Source: Harmonia axyridis (Eukaryota; Arthropoda; Insecta; Coleoptera; Coccinellidae). Taken from it: DNA of 64,000 nucleotides. The position numbers and the translations under genes were made by a program. Below the pieces are notes generated by a model. It saw only the letters and a list, made by a program, of their open reading frames with translations, was not told the DNA's origin and made no database searches. Shown piece after piece: positions 1-9,802 of this stretch (position 1 is the first letter of the stretch; each line of letters begins with the position of its first letter). Location of the stretch: NCBI RefSeq assembly GCF_914767665.1, contig NC_059503.1:52878852-52942851 (forward strand), given 5' to 3'.

Positions 1-243
1 CACCAGGATATTCATGAATATAACACACGAAAAAGAGATCTAATTTATCCTGATTTCCACAGAATCAATAAGGTAAAGTGCGGTGTAACTTACTATGGGC
101 CTAAGCTCTTCAACAGCCTGCCACCCACTGTGAGGGCGATGCCTACTAAACAATTCAAACATTGTTTGAAAAAATACTTGTTGAATAAATGTTTTTTCTC
201 ATTGAATGAATACTATTCGAATAATTTTCAGGATTTTTCATAA
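1..243 (+). CDS. C-terminal end of a non-LTR retrotransposon polyprotein (partial)
   Basis: Frame 1 is open from the first base to a TAA at 241-243, giving about 80 residues; the gene starts left of the window. The peptide contains EYNTRKRDL, then YYGPKLFNSLPPTVR and KQFKHCLKKYLL. This spacing (Y-N-T-R, then G-P-K-L-x-N-S-L-P, then F-K-x-x-L-K-x-Y-L-L) is the usual tail following the reverse transcriptase domain in jockey/CR1-like elements of animals. It has no enzymatic motif of its own. The clade cannot be settled from this piece. The stop is followed by about 70 bases of AT-rich 3' UTR and a TTA-repeat tail, which supports the assignment. Confidence 0.8.
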   Translation, partial: HQDIHEYNTRKRDLIYPDFHRINKVKCGVTYYGPKLFNSLPPTVRAMPTKQFKHCLKKYLLNKCFFSLNEYYSNNFQDFS

Positions 244-318
244 GTATATATGTATAGATATATTTTCTTTTTGTATTTGACGTATGTAAACATTGTAAAA
301 TGTAATAGCATGAATAAA

Positions 319-350
<32 letters not shown>
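1..350 (+). mobile_element. 3' end of a non-LTR (LINE-type) retrotransposon with (TTA)n tail
   Basis: Coding tail (1-243), short 3' UTR, then TTA/ATT repeats from about 319 to 350. The next base onward is the same sequence that begins every unit of the array. In later units this start is preceded by GGCGACATTTA instead. The element therefore either inserted at the first unit boundary or marks the edge of the array. Its 5' part and any target-site duplication lie outside the window. Confidence 0.75.
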
Positions 351-354
<4 letters not shown>

Positions 355-600
355 CCCCTCAGTGGAAGCAGAAGGCTAAATGATAATGATGTACAGGGTG
401 ATTCACCGCGATGGCCTATTGTTTATGGAAAACTAATAATTATTTTGTGCTGAAAATTCAAACAATTTCCTTTTATACCGGAACCAGATTACTACTGACT
501 TATTTCAAACGGCACACCCAGTATATTATTGCATTATCAGATAGCTCAGTTGATGATAATTTCAGCAATATGGCAATACTTGAGTATAAGCTCAACGGTT
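351..600. repeat. Unit start tract with insect-repeat-like ends
   Basis: The tract beginning TATACCCCTCAGTGG contains GTACAGGGTGATTCACC (391 onward), and about 120 bases later ACGGCACACCCAGTATA. The pair TACAGGGTG / CACCCAGTA is a loose inverted repeat, as seen at the ends of many insect repeats. The same tract is at 7586, 16178, 23418, 29919, 34597, 41133, 49541 and 56029. No protein is supported; the 64-residue reading frame here is uninterrupted only because the copies are young. Confidence 0.35.
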
Positions 601-857
601 CATAAGTAAATTTTACGTAGATATAAAAAGAGAGGGGTCTCAAGCAAATCCTATACTTGAAGAGTTTTCGAGGAAAAATTTGAACTAAAGAAAATTGCAA
701 TTTCTCATTGAATGGAATAGTCTATTACTTCCAGAAAACATGAAAAGAAACTAAAAAGTCGAAATTTCATGAATTGTTATAAATTTTTCGTTAAGATGGT
801 TGAAAATCCATAAAAAGAGAGGGGTCTCAAGCAAATCCTATACCTAAAGAGTTTTCG

Positions 858-1134
858 AGGAAAAACTTGAACTAAAGAAAACTACAATTTCTCATTGAAT
901 GGAGTAGTCTATGACTTCCAGAAAACATGAAAAGAAACTGAAATGTCGAAATTTCATGAATTGTAATAAATTTTTCGTTAAGATCCATAAACCAATAAAA
1001 TTTTCAATTACGAATAATTAATGACATTTCATGAAATGTCAAATTTAGTTATCCAAATTTCGATTTTAGTTTTCTGGAAGTCATAGACTACTCCACTCAG
1101 AAGTTGTAGTATTTCCTCAGTTCAAGTTTTTCCT
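858..1134. repeat. Foldback repeat with palindromic centre, unit 1
   Basis: The left arm (858-926) and right arm (1069-1134) are imperfect inverted copies of about 68 bases; both contain GGAGTAGTCTATGACTTCC or its complement. Between them, near the middle, is a perfect 20-bp palindrome, TGACATTTCATGAAATGTCA (1022-1041). A transcript across this would form a long hairpin. It could be a non-autonomous foldback transposon; no target duplication was identified. Confidence 0.65.
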
Positions 1135-1750
1135 TGATAAATTTTAAATTTCTCGTATTCAGAATCAAAATCAATATTCAAAGATATAATAATATAATGT
1201 TTATATATAATCTAATATTAAAACTGTTCATCCAATAAAATCAATTAAATCGGGACATTCCTGTTTCCAAGACGATTAGCTAAATACCGGAGTTTATTTG
1301 AGAGTATTGATAGCAATATTTTCATGAATTCCGAAAAAATTTCTGAAAACTTTGACAACCCCTGTATAATTGAAATATTCAGGCTTCCTCCAAGTGACTT
1401 TGGATATACCATACCAGTATTTATTATAGGATATAAAAACAAAAGTAAAGTATTTTAAAAATTTAGAACACTATGAAACTAACTACATAAAATATAATTG
1501 ATATTTGAAAATATTCGAATAAATGAAAATAACCCTAAGCTAGTATTAAAAAAATTACCTCCATATTCAAACAATTTTCTATTTAAATATGAAACTTTCC
1601 ACTAGAAATATCACTTCAACAACTGTTTATCAAGTAACTCTTCGCTAAACTGAGGTTACTTACAATTTGTCAATCCGGCATGGTTGACGAACATAGAATA
1701 TTTTTCTTCTTCTTAACTATGTACAGGTCGAGCCATATATCTAATATTAG

Positions 1751-1885
1751 GGGCCAGTTGCACCATTTACCTAAACATTGATTAAAATTTAAACATTGAT
1801 TAATTTCTGATTTCTCTTGAGAAATCATAGAGTAATCAACGTTTAAATTTTTAATTAATGTTTAGGCAAATGGTGCACCTGGCCC
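1751..1885. mobile_element. MITE, 135-bp form, unit 1
   Basis: Terminal inverted repeats begin GGGCCAGTTGCACCATTT and extend about 35 bases with mismatches. TTAG stands directly on both sides (1747-1750 and 1886-1889), the likely target duplication (TTAG, or TTA if one G belongs to the element). GGG/CCC ends with a TTA-type target would fit PIF/Harbinger, but that is inference. No coding capacity. This form has an extra 18-base piece (AAACATTGATTAAAATTT-like) relative to the 117-bp form. Confidence 0.7.
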
Positions 1886-2450
1886 TTAGTCTATTGGGTA
1901 AAATATAGAAGTGCGCGTGCGCCGCATATTTTTTTGTTCATTCAGTCAATTTTACGTAGATATAAAAAGAGAGGGGTCTCAAGCAAATTATATACTTAAG
2001 GAGTTTACGAGGACAAACTTCAACTAAGGAAAACTGCAATTTCTCATTGAATGGAGTAGTCTATGACTTCCAGAAAACATGAAAAGAAACTAAAAAGTCG
2101 AAATTTCATGAATTGTAATAAATTTTTCGTTATGATGGTTGCAAATCCATAAACCAATAAAAAAAAACTAACTACATAAAATATAATTGATATTTGAAAA
2201 TATTCGAATAAATGAAAATAACCCTAAGCTAGTATTAAAAAAATTACCTCCATATTCAAACAATTTTCTATTTAAACATGAAACTTTCCACTAGAAATAT
2301 CACTTCAACAACTGTTTATCAAGTAACTCTTGGAAGAATGTTCGCTAAACTGAGGTTACTTACAATTTGTCAACCCGGCATGGTTGACGAACATAGAATA
2401 TTTTTCTTCTTCTTAACTATGTACAGATCGAGCCATATGCCTTATATTAG

Positions 2451-2567
2451 GGGCCAGTTGCACCATTTGCCTAAACATTGATTAATTTCTGATTTCTCTT
2501 GAGAAATCATAGAGTAATCAACGTTGAAAATTTTAATTAATGTTTAGGCAAATGGTGCAACTGGCCC
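2451..2567. mobile_element. MITE, 117-bp form, unit 1
   Basis: Short form with better-matched arms (GGGCCAGTTGCACCATTTGC / its complement at 2548-2567). TTAG is on both sides. Confidence 0.75.
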
Positions 2568-2609
2568 TTAGTCTATTAGGTAGAATATAGAAGTGCGCGT
2601 GCGCCGCAT

Positions 2610-3080
2610 ATTAAATTTCAATAATAATATATATAATAATAATAATAATTTTCAAACAGATAGTTTCTAAACTGTGCTCGAAATAAAAAATTCCAATCCC
2701 ACAAAATTATCTGTATTTCGTTTCTTCATTTCCAGCTTAATTTTATTGTAATCTATGGTCCACAGTTCGCATTGAAAAAGTGTCCAGCGGACAGGATAAA
2801 TAGAAGGCGCTAGTGTAGCTAGAGGGTATATTTGTATTTTGTGGTTTCTGTAATCTGCATTCCGTGGTTTCATTTTTAGCGTGGTTATATTCATAGATAA
2901 ATACAAATGTACCCCTTATATATGGTTATAATTGATTCTGATAGATGTGGCAAGCTGAAAAATAAATATTAAATTCTGTTGATAATTATAACATAGGTAA
3001 TGAGAAAACCATTTTCTGTTGATATTTCGACATTTCGATCTTTAGCGGAATATAACAATTATGTTAAATTATTATATTTA
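2610..3080. other. Conserved unassigned repeat DNA between MITE block and SINE
   Basis: Starts with an (ATA)n-like run, then a stretch containing GTGTCCAGCGGACAGGATAA and GGCGCTAGTGTAGCTAGAGG. A 75-79 residue minus-strand frame is open in all units except unit 5. I do not count it as a gene: it has no recognisable family, is short, and lies in repeat DNA. Equivalent segments start near 11230, 18450, 24990, 36170, 44570, 51110 and 58310; unit 5 lacks it. Confidence 0.5.
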
Positions 3081-3089
3081 CTTTAATAT

Positions 3090-3390
3090 TATTTTTGTGC
3101 CTCCCGACCAAAGTACAAATTTCCGAAATTATTTTTTGTTCCCGATAATAGGGACATTCGATCTGCCAACCCAAGAAAGCGAACATACTTTTGTTGGATA
3201 GCACATATGCCTACGTCTCTGGCACACACACCGGACTCATCAGTGTGACTTTGGTATAATTGTGTGTGCCGTGTCACATACGCTTGGGGAATTTATTATT
3301 ATCGGGAGTCGCCGGGATGCGAACCCGGCACCTTGTCGGATCTCGGTGAGTGAGTCTACCTCTTAACGTCTAGGCTACCGAATTCTGTGT
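3090..3390 (-). mobile_element. tRNA-headed SINE-like element with ribozyme remnant, unit 1
   Basis: On the minus strand the head (3303-3380) carries an A box TAGCCTAGACG and, 52 bases later, a B box-like GGTTCGCATCC inside a perfect 5-bp T-arm (CCGGG/CCCGG) with a 7-base loop. No acceptor stem can be formed, so this is a tRNA-derived pol III promoter, not a tRNA gene. The body follows with the hammerhead region, then a tail ending in GGGAGGCACAAAAATAATAT. Element borders are approximate. A pol III head joined to a hammerhead is the arrangement known from the Sm-alpha family of schistosomes. Confidence 0.6.
3215..3283 (-). ncRNA. Broken hammerhead ribozyme, unit 1
   Basis: Stem I and CUGAUGA are present, but 11 bases (TTATGCGTTTC on the plus strand of the other units) are missing after position 3214. 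This removes GAAA and the second strand of stem III. This copy should not cleave. Confidence 0.75.
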
Positions 3391-4915
3391 TTATTGTTGC
3401 TATGTGGAGCTTTATGAGAAGCCGCCACACTTTCATCCTTTTTGAAGTTTTCTATGAAATTTACCTTAGAACATAGAATATACTCTAAGAAATTAACCTT
3501 CTAGCTATTCAGAGAATAGTTTTCTATTCAGTGAGTAGTTGATATTTATGAATATTCGTTACTATTCATTGATGATGATTAGATAGTTGAGTAATTAATT
3601 ATTTGTGAAGTTACGAATGAAAGTTTGAATGATCACTTTTCAGGAATAATTGAAAAAAGATATTGAAATTGGAGATCACATATGTTGAAATTGATAGATA
3701 CAATTGAATTGCAATAATTCATTTCATAGTAGAAACTGGTATTCATCCAAAGAAACAAGAATAGAATTGGGATTTTATAAATAAAAAAATATAAAAATTG
3801 AATATAAGATTCTAACATATGAATTTAGCAATAAAGAGTTCTAATAATAACAATATAAGATTCTACATTCGAAATTTAATGCCGTCTTTTTAATCGACTG
3901 CACAGTTTATTCATTTGAAACCTTGCTTTCATATTTCATATGCATTGTCATTTCTAGACATTACTCTATTTCATTGGTCAATTATTGTTTGATTCTGAAT
4001 TGCGAAACGACGAATTATTCTATTCTTTTAAATCTGAGTTCTAAAAATGTAAACACATCAACTGTGACTAGCATCACCCCCTAACAAAACTAAATCAGAA
4101 AACAAAGATTTTTTGAAAATTCCATATAATTGAACACGAAGTGTATTCTTGAAGGATTTAATGTTCTCAGAGTCCGCTTAGTCATTCTTTTTATACCTGC
4201 AGAACTGTAATGGGTCTATGTAGATTGTATTGTTCTAACGGAGGTTTTACTACGTCCATTTAAGCATCTATTGTATTTTGTACGTTGTCATGTAATAAAA
4301 ATAATTCCTGCATTTACCAAACGACAATTTGATTATAAAAATATGACAAGTTTTGATTTTCAAGTGAATTAGAGGACCAATAGAAAAAAGAAATTTTATA
4401 GTAATCAGAGACGAGAATTCTCCAGAAAAATTGTTCTGACCCAGGAAAAGGAATAACAGGTTATAAAACGGAAATTAATGAGTGTTTTGTTTTGGGTCAT
4501 TATAGATATAGGTTAATTCAGAGTTCATGACTGGTATATTTGTGATTTTTGTGAAACATAAAAAAATTACATGATTCGAGTGCATGAGGTACGATCTTCC
4601 AAAATATCCTCATTTATCTAGGTTACAGAAGTAGGAGAACGTAGCGCCGCTGAACACAGGGGAAAATTATAAAGTTTGGTCAAGTTTTTTTTATAACATT
4701 GAGCGAAATTCACCTGATTTCAAGAGCAAAGAAAAAGGAATAAAGAGTCCAAAGTCCTGAAATAGCTAATACTGTTTATGGTTTATTGGAATTTTCACGA
4801 AGACGATCTTTTTTCCTTCTGAGATCGTAGTTCTTGCAAAAATTCAATTTAAGTTTTAGGAAAAGAAATTTCTTCAAAATAAAACAAACAAAATTTTACA
4901 TTTATACAAAGTCCG
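3390..4915. other. AT-rich spacer downstream of USP10, nothing recognised
   Basis: About 1.5 kb between the SINE head and the USP10 3' end. I see no open frame of substance, no RNA gene and no repeat ends. It is kept in the other units (about 12030-13560, 19240-20770, 25780-27300, 36960-38480, 45365-46900, 51905-53430, 59100-60615), and partly deleted in unit 5. Its conservation reflects recent duplication. Confidence 0.6.
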
Positions 4916-4935
4916 TTTATTAAAATATAATATTT

Positions 4936-4938
<3 letters not shown>
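4916..4938 (-). promoter_or_regulatory. Candidate USP10 polyadenylation signals, unit 1
   Basis: Two AATAAA hexamers read on the minus strand (complements of 4916-4921 and 4933-4938), about 200 bases past the USP10 stop and just beyond the (AT)n tract. The same pair occurs in most units. It would place the (AT)n tract in the 3' UTR. Confidence 0.4.

Positions 4939-4941
<3 letters not shown>

Positions 4942-4987
<46 letters not shown>
4942..4987. repeat. (AT)n microsatellite in USP10 3' flank, unit 1
   Basis: Dinucleotide run, present in every unit with different length: about 30 bases in units 3, 7 and 8, and about 85 in unit 5. The 60-80 residue YIYIYI peptides readable through it are artefacts. 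Confidence 0.9.
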
Positions 4988-4988
<1 letters not shown>

Positions 4989-5129
4989 CATTGTATAGTA
5001 AATTTATCATATTCTCCCGAAATACAATACATGGCATTACTCATGAAACAACAGAAAAATATTACAATGTTCAGCATCCTTGAATCTAATCTGTACAAAT
5101 TAACAACTATATCAATGAATTTTTACACT

Positions 5130-7174
5130 TCACACCGTATCACTCCTTCGATAAAATAATAAATAAGGAACTCTATCTCCTTGACGTTGAAGAACATCTT
5201 CTTCCGTAACTCTGTTTATTTTAGAGTCATCAAACCTCAACCATGTATTATACCCCGAATGGAAAGTATCTGCTATATAATGCCCATAGCTGGCATCCTT
5301 TCCTACATGGTATACTACAGATATTAATTTATATTGTCTCTCCGCTGAAGTATTCGTCCTTCCAGATAATATTTTAGAATCAATCTGCAGATTGATGGGA
5401 AATTTTATAGTCTTCATTATTTTAGTGCAGCCATTCATTCTGTATTCGAAGCATTTCAAATGTAATACTAAAACTACAGGCAACTTCTCTATCATCACTT
5501 GCTGCCATGCTTCAACCGTTTCTTTCGTTTTCGATGATGTCAGACCCTCTAGTTTGTTCTTGGTTGTAAGGCCTTCTAATGCTTCAGCTATGTTATTTGC
5601 TTTCTTAATATTTACTGGCAATGTTAGGAATGGTTCAATATTTTCTGAAGTTTCGTCTCCGGTTTTATGGATTCTTGAACATAGAAGTCCTCCGAATATA
5701 TCACTAATCGGTGTCTTGTCCATTTGTATTTCTCTTGTTACATTCCCTTCGTTCTTAGGACCCACAACTTTCCAATCATCCACATCTATTTTCACTTCTT
5801 TTTTAGCTGCTTGAATATTTTCGTCATGGTTAAGCAATTTCATTATTTCCATCATTTCATCATTGAGTCCATTCAACAGAAGGCTCAAGAATTCTTCGGC
5901 GTCTTCTTGTCGGCCTTCAACAAGGAAAGAATCGCTACGTGTTCCGTTTAGCAACGTATAAAACGATGAAGCCTCAAACGAATTGCCATTGTCTATATTG
6001 ACGAAAGTTTGCTTCTTGTTCTTCTTTTTTGAACGTGACTTGCGTCTTACATTGGGCAGATTATCGAAGTTATTCATAAATTTACACCTGGAATAGTTGA
6101 ATAATTAAAATACATATATAAAATTGTTATTCAATCAAAGTTGCAAATTATATTAATTTATACTTACATATTTTCACTCATTGTTATTGATTTCAGTGCA
6201 TTATTGTGAGTGAAGTTCTCTGATAACCGTTTGAGAAGGTTACAAAGTGGTGGGCAAGCAAGTAAGGCTTGTAATATTGAGTTTATATAACAAAAGTTAC
6301 TTTTGTTTCGTAAACCCCTGGGTTTAAAACTGGTTTGGGTCCCATCAATTTTATAGTTCTTGAGAAATCCTGTAAATTAAAAAATATTACTAACCATGAT
6401 AGAAACTTGAATTTTCACTGATATTTGTAGGTGAAAACCAAAGCATTCCACTTTTCATCAAGTAAAATGGGTTCAACTAAGTAATTATCTACTGTAGATG
6501 TAAGCAAATTGTTAGTTGAAAGTAAGATAAATATATAAAAAAAGATATGGTTTTGAACTCACCTCCTAACATATGAGTGGCTGAATCTATTTTTTTGACT
6601 ACTTTTGTATGTTTTAAAGATGTTACATGTGAATCATTTATTTTATTGTCTATTTTCTCATTCGATATTGTTTTAACATCTTTATCAAATAGACTAGCCC
6701 ATGATTTTTTTAATACATTTACTGTGGGCTCCTCAATTTTAGATTCATTTTTATTCGAGATGCTACTTTCAATTTTTTCAATTGTCCCATTTGAATCATT
6801 TTTAATTATCTCTGTATTATCTCCTGCAATAATTTCAACTGTTTTTACAGCTGAACTAGGGGGAGTTGAAGGTTTCGAATGTTTTTCTGTCATCTCATTC
6901 TGGATAATAGGTCTTGTAATTGATAATCCATTGTAATTGATTACAGATTTTCTACACTCATTTTCTGAAAAAGGTGATATTAGTTGATACATTATTATAT
7001 TACATATTCATATTGACCATAAATAATTCTATTGAGATCTCTATACTTACTTGAACAAAATTTTTGTTTAACTCTCCATGGTAATTTGAATTCACTAGAA
7101 TTGGTAAATAATATGGTATTCATTCTACGGGCCTCTTCTTCTTCTAACGCAGATAACTCTAAGAATTGTAGATT
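5130..7174 (-). CDS. Usp10: USP10-like ubiquitin-specific protease, last four exons, unit 1
   Basis: Deubiquitinase of the USP (C19) family. Exons on the minus strand: 7174-7051, 6964-6563, 6369-6168, 6087-5130. All have GT-AG borders and compatible phases, and join to 561 residues plus stop. The second exon has KKSWASLF, a signature of USP10 ahead of its catalytic domain. The third holds the Cys box, GLRNKSNFCYINSILQALL, with catalytic Cys near residue 202. The fourth holds GRQEDAEEFLSLLLNGL, LHLKCFEYR, the His box YGHYIAD (His near 512) and RFDDSKI (Asp 529/530). The usual USP10 N-terminal region is missing; no 5' exon or start was found upstream. An ATG inside the first exon (residue 18) is present here but not in all units. 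USP10 in other animals removes ubiquitin from cytoplasmic substrates and binds G3BP through its N-terminus, which is not seen here. Confidence 0.85.
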
Positions 7175-7179
7175 CTGAA

Positions 7180-7585
7180 AACAAATTACAATATAATAGT
7201 GGAAATCATTTTGGAAATTATAATATTTCTGTATATAGTATATCCAAAGTCACTTGAATTAGTCTATAAAAACGCTTTTGCTGTTACATCCGAAATCAAA
7301 CTTATCTTATTCTACGGTGTTATAATTTGATTATTCTTTATTCTCGACCTGTAATATGCTATCAAGGAACGATATCAACGATGATGAACTGATCGTTGCA
7401 TAATATTATAAGAGCACGAAAATGTTTGAGATGAATTCGGAAATGTTCTGTCTGAAGATAAGACAAACTAGGGTAGAACAGGTGCATGACCTTGAGATCC
7501 TTGAATGACATCCAATTTTCTATGTCAAATTAGCAGCTACGTTGCCGAATTGAATTTTATTTCTTCGTTATTGTAAGGCGACATT
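7180..7585. other. Region upstream of the first recognisable USP10 exon, unit 1
   Basis: About 400 bases that should hold the rest of the upstream intron, and possibly a promoter or 5' exon. I see an acceptor leading into 7174, but no convincing exon with a GT donor or start codon, and no clear TATA plus initiator pair. Equivalent stretches end each complete unit. Units 4 and 8 lack about 50 bases here. Confidence 0.5.
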
Positions 7586-8092
7586 TATACCCCTCAGTGG
7601 AAGCAGAAGGCTAAATGATAATGATGTACAGGGTGATTCACCGCGATGGCCTATTGTTTATGGAAAACTAATAATAATTTTGTGCTGAAAATTCAAACAA
7701 TTTCCTTTTATACCGGAACCAGATTACTACTGACTTATTTCAAACGGCACACCCAGTATATTATTGCATTATCAGATAGCTCAGTTGATGATAATTTCAG
7801 CAATATGGCAATACTTGAGTATAAGCTCAACGGTTCATAAGTAAATTTTACGTAGATATAAAAAGAGAGGGGTCTCAAGCAAATCCTATACTTGAAGAGT
7901 TTTCGAGGAAAAATTTGAACTAAAGAAAATTGCAATTTCTCATTGAATGGAGTAGTCTATTACTTCCAGAAAACATGAAAAGAAACTAAAAAGTCGAAAT
8001 TTCATGAATTGTTATAAATTTTTCGTTAAGATGGTTGAAAATCCATAAAAAGAGAGGGGTCTCAAGCAAATCCTAAACCTAAAGAGTTTTCG

Positions 8093-8369
8093 AGGAAAAA
8101 CTTGAACTAAAGAAAACTACAATTTCTCATTGAATGGAGTAGTCTATGACTTCCAGAAAACATGAAAAGAAACTGAAATGTCGAAATTTCATGAATTGTA
8201 ATAAATTTTTCGTTAAGATCCATAAACCAATAAAATTTTCAATTACGAATAATTAATGACATTTCATGAAATGTCAAATTTAGTTATCCAAATTTCGATT
8301 TTAGTTTTCTGGAAGTCATAGACTACTCCACTCAGAAGTTGTAGTATTTCCTCAGTTCAAGTTTTTCCT
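8093..8369. repeat. Foldback repeat, unit 2
   Basis: Same structure; palindrome at 8257-8276. Confidence 0.65.
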
Positions 8370-8985
8370 TGATAAATTTTAAATTTCTCGTATTCAGAAT
8401 CAAAATCAATATTCAAAGATATAATAATATAATGTTTATATATAATCTAATATTAAAACTGTTCATCCAATAAAATCAATTAAATCGGGACATTCCTGTT
8501 TTCAAGACGATTAGCTAAATACCGGAGTTTATTTGAGAGTATTGATAGCAATATTTTCATAAATTCCGAAAAAATTTCTGAAAACTTTGACAACCCCTGT
8601 ATAATTGAAATATTCAGGCTTCCTCCAAGTGACTTTGGATATACCATACCAGTATTTATTATAGGATATAAAAACAAAAGTAAAGTATTTTAAAAATTTA
8701 GAACACTATGAAACTAACTACATAAAATATAATTGATATTTGAAAATATTCGAATAAATGAAAATAACCCTAAGCTAGTATTAAAAAAATTACCTCCATA
8801 TTCAAACAATTTTCTATTTAAATATGAAACTTTCCACTAGAAATATCACTTCAACAACTGTTTATCAAGTAACTCTTCGCTAAACTGAGGTTACTTACAA
8901 TTTGTCAATCCGGCATGGTTGACGAACATAGAATATTTTTCTTCTTCTTAACTATGTACAGGTCGAGCCATATATCTAATATTAG

Positions 8986-9120
8986 GGGCCAGTTGCACCA
9001 TTTACCTAAACATTGATTAAAATTTAAACATTGATTAATTTCTGATTTCTCTTGAGAAATCATAGAGTAATCAACGTTTAAATTTTTAATTAATGTTTAG
9101 GCAAATGGTGCACCTGGCCC
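8986..9120. mobile_element. MITE, 135-bp form, unit 2
   Basis: TTAG on both sides; the right arm reads GGTGCACCTGGCCC. Confidence 0.7.
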
Positions 9121-9685
9121 TTAGTCTATTGGGTAAAATATAGAAGTGCGCGTGCGCCGCATATTTTTTTGTTCATTCAGTCAATTTTACGTAGATATAA
9201 AAAGAGAGGGGTCTCAAGCAAATTATATACTTAAGGAGTTTACGAGGACAAACTTCAACTAAGGAAAACTGCAATTTCTCATTGAATGGAGTAGTCTATG
9301 ACTTCCAGAAAACATGAAAAGAAACTAAAAAGTCGAAATTTCATGAATTGTAATAAATTTTTCGTTATGATGGTTGCAAATCCATAAACCAATAAAAAAA
9401 AACTAACTACATAAAATATAATTGATATTTGAAAATATTCGAATAAATGAAAATAACCCTAAGCTAGTATTAAAAAAATTACCTCCATATTCAAACAATT
9501 TTCTATTTAAACATGAAACTTTCCACTAGAAATATCACTTCAACAACTGTTTATCAAGTAACTCTTGGAAGAATGTTCGCTAAACTGAGGTTACTTACAA
9601 TTTGTCAACCCGGCATGGTTGACGAACATAGAATATTTTTCTTCTTCTTAACTATGTACAGGTCGAGCCATATACCTAATATTAG

Positions 9686-9802
9686 GGGCCAGTTGCACCA
9701 TTTGCCTGAATATTGATTAATTTCTGATTTCTCTTGAGAAATCATAGAGTAATCAACGTTTAAATTTTCAATTAATGTTTAGGCGAATGGTGCACCTGGC
9801 CC
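9686..9802. mobile_element. MITE, 117-bp form, unit 2
   Basis: TTAG on both sides; part of the first tandem 0.7-kb module. Confidence 0.7.

Larger units (their letters stand above)
351..7585. repeat. Tandem array unit 1 (7235 bp)
   Basis: First copy of the large unit. Left to right: tract shared by all units beginning TATACCCCTCAGTGG (351-600), foldback repeat (858-1134), MITE (1751-1885), 0.7-kb subrepeat with a second MITE (1930-2610), unassigned repeat DNA (2610-3080), SINE-like element (3090-3390), about 1.5 kb with nothing recognised (3390-4915), (AT)n at about 4942-4987, then USP10 on the minus strand (5130-7174) and about 400 bp upstream of it. It holds two KLSTRN-type modules, of which the first lacks nine bases (GGAAGAATG). 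Confidence 0.9.

Noticed and set aside
2278..2481. 67-residue KLSTRN frame repeated many times
   Set aside because: It runs into the MITE arm, differs by indels between modules, and has no protein features; useful only as a marker of the subrepeat.
2667..2906. 79-residue minus-strand frame conserved in most units
   Set aside because: Short, no recognisable domain, located in repeat DNA; conserved only because the units are young.
3303..3380. A functional tRNA gene
   Set aside because: A and B boxes and a perfect T-arm are present, but no acceptor stem can pair and the anticodon arm is not convincing.
4849..5037. Tyr-Ile repeat peptides near USP10
   Set aside because: Translation of the (AT)n microsatellite.
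5392..5814. 140-residue plus-strand frame over the USP10 catalytic exon, repeated in each unit
   Set aside because: Antisense shadow of the last USP10 exon; no family likeness, and the minus-strand frame has clear catalytic motifs.
6577..6936. 119-residue plus-strand frame opposite USP10 exon 2
   Set aside because: Antisense of the SWASLF exon; hydrophobic look results from reading complement of Lys/Glu/Asn codons.
6965..6992. Met start and residues MYQLISPFS or MNQLISTFS in front of exon 2
   Set aside because: They lie in the intron: a good acceptor (TTTTTCAG) ends at 6965 and its phase matches the upstream exon.
7180..7590. A 5' exon of USP10 with donor AAGGTCATG
   Set aside because: The donor is weak, no in-frame ATG leads into it, and phase could not be confirmed.
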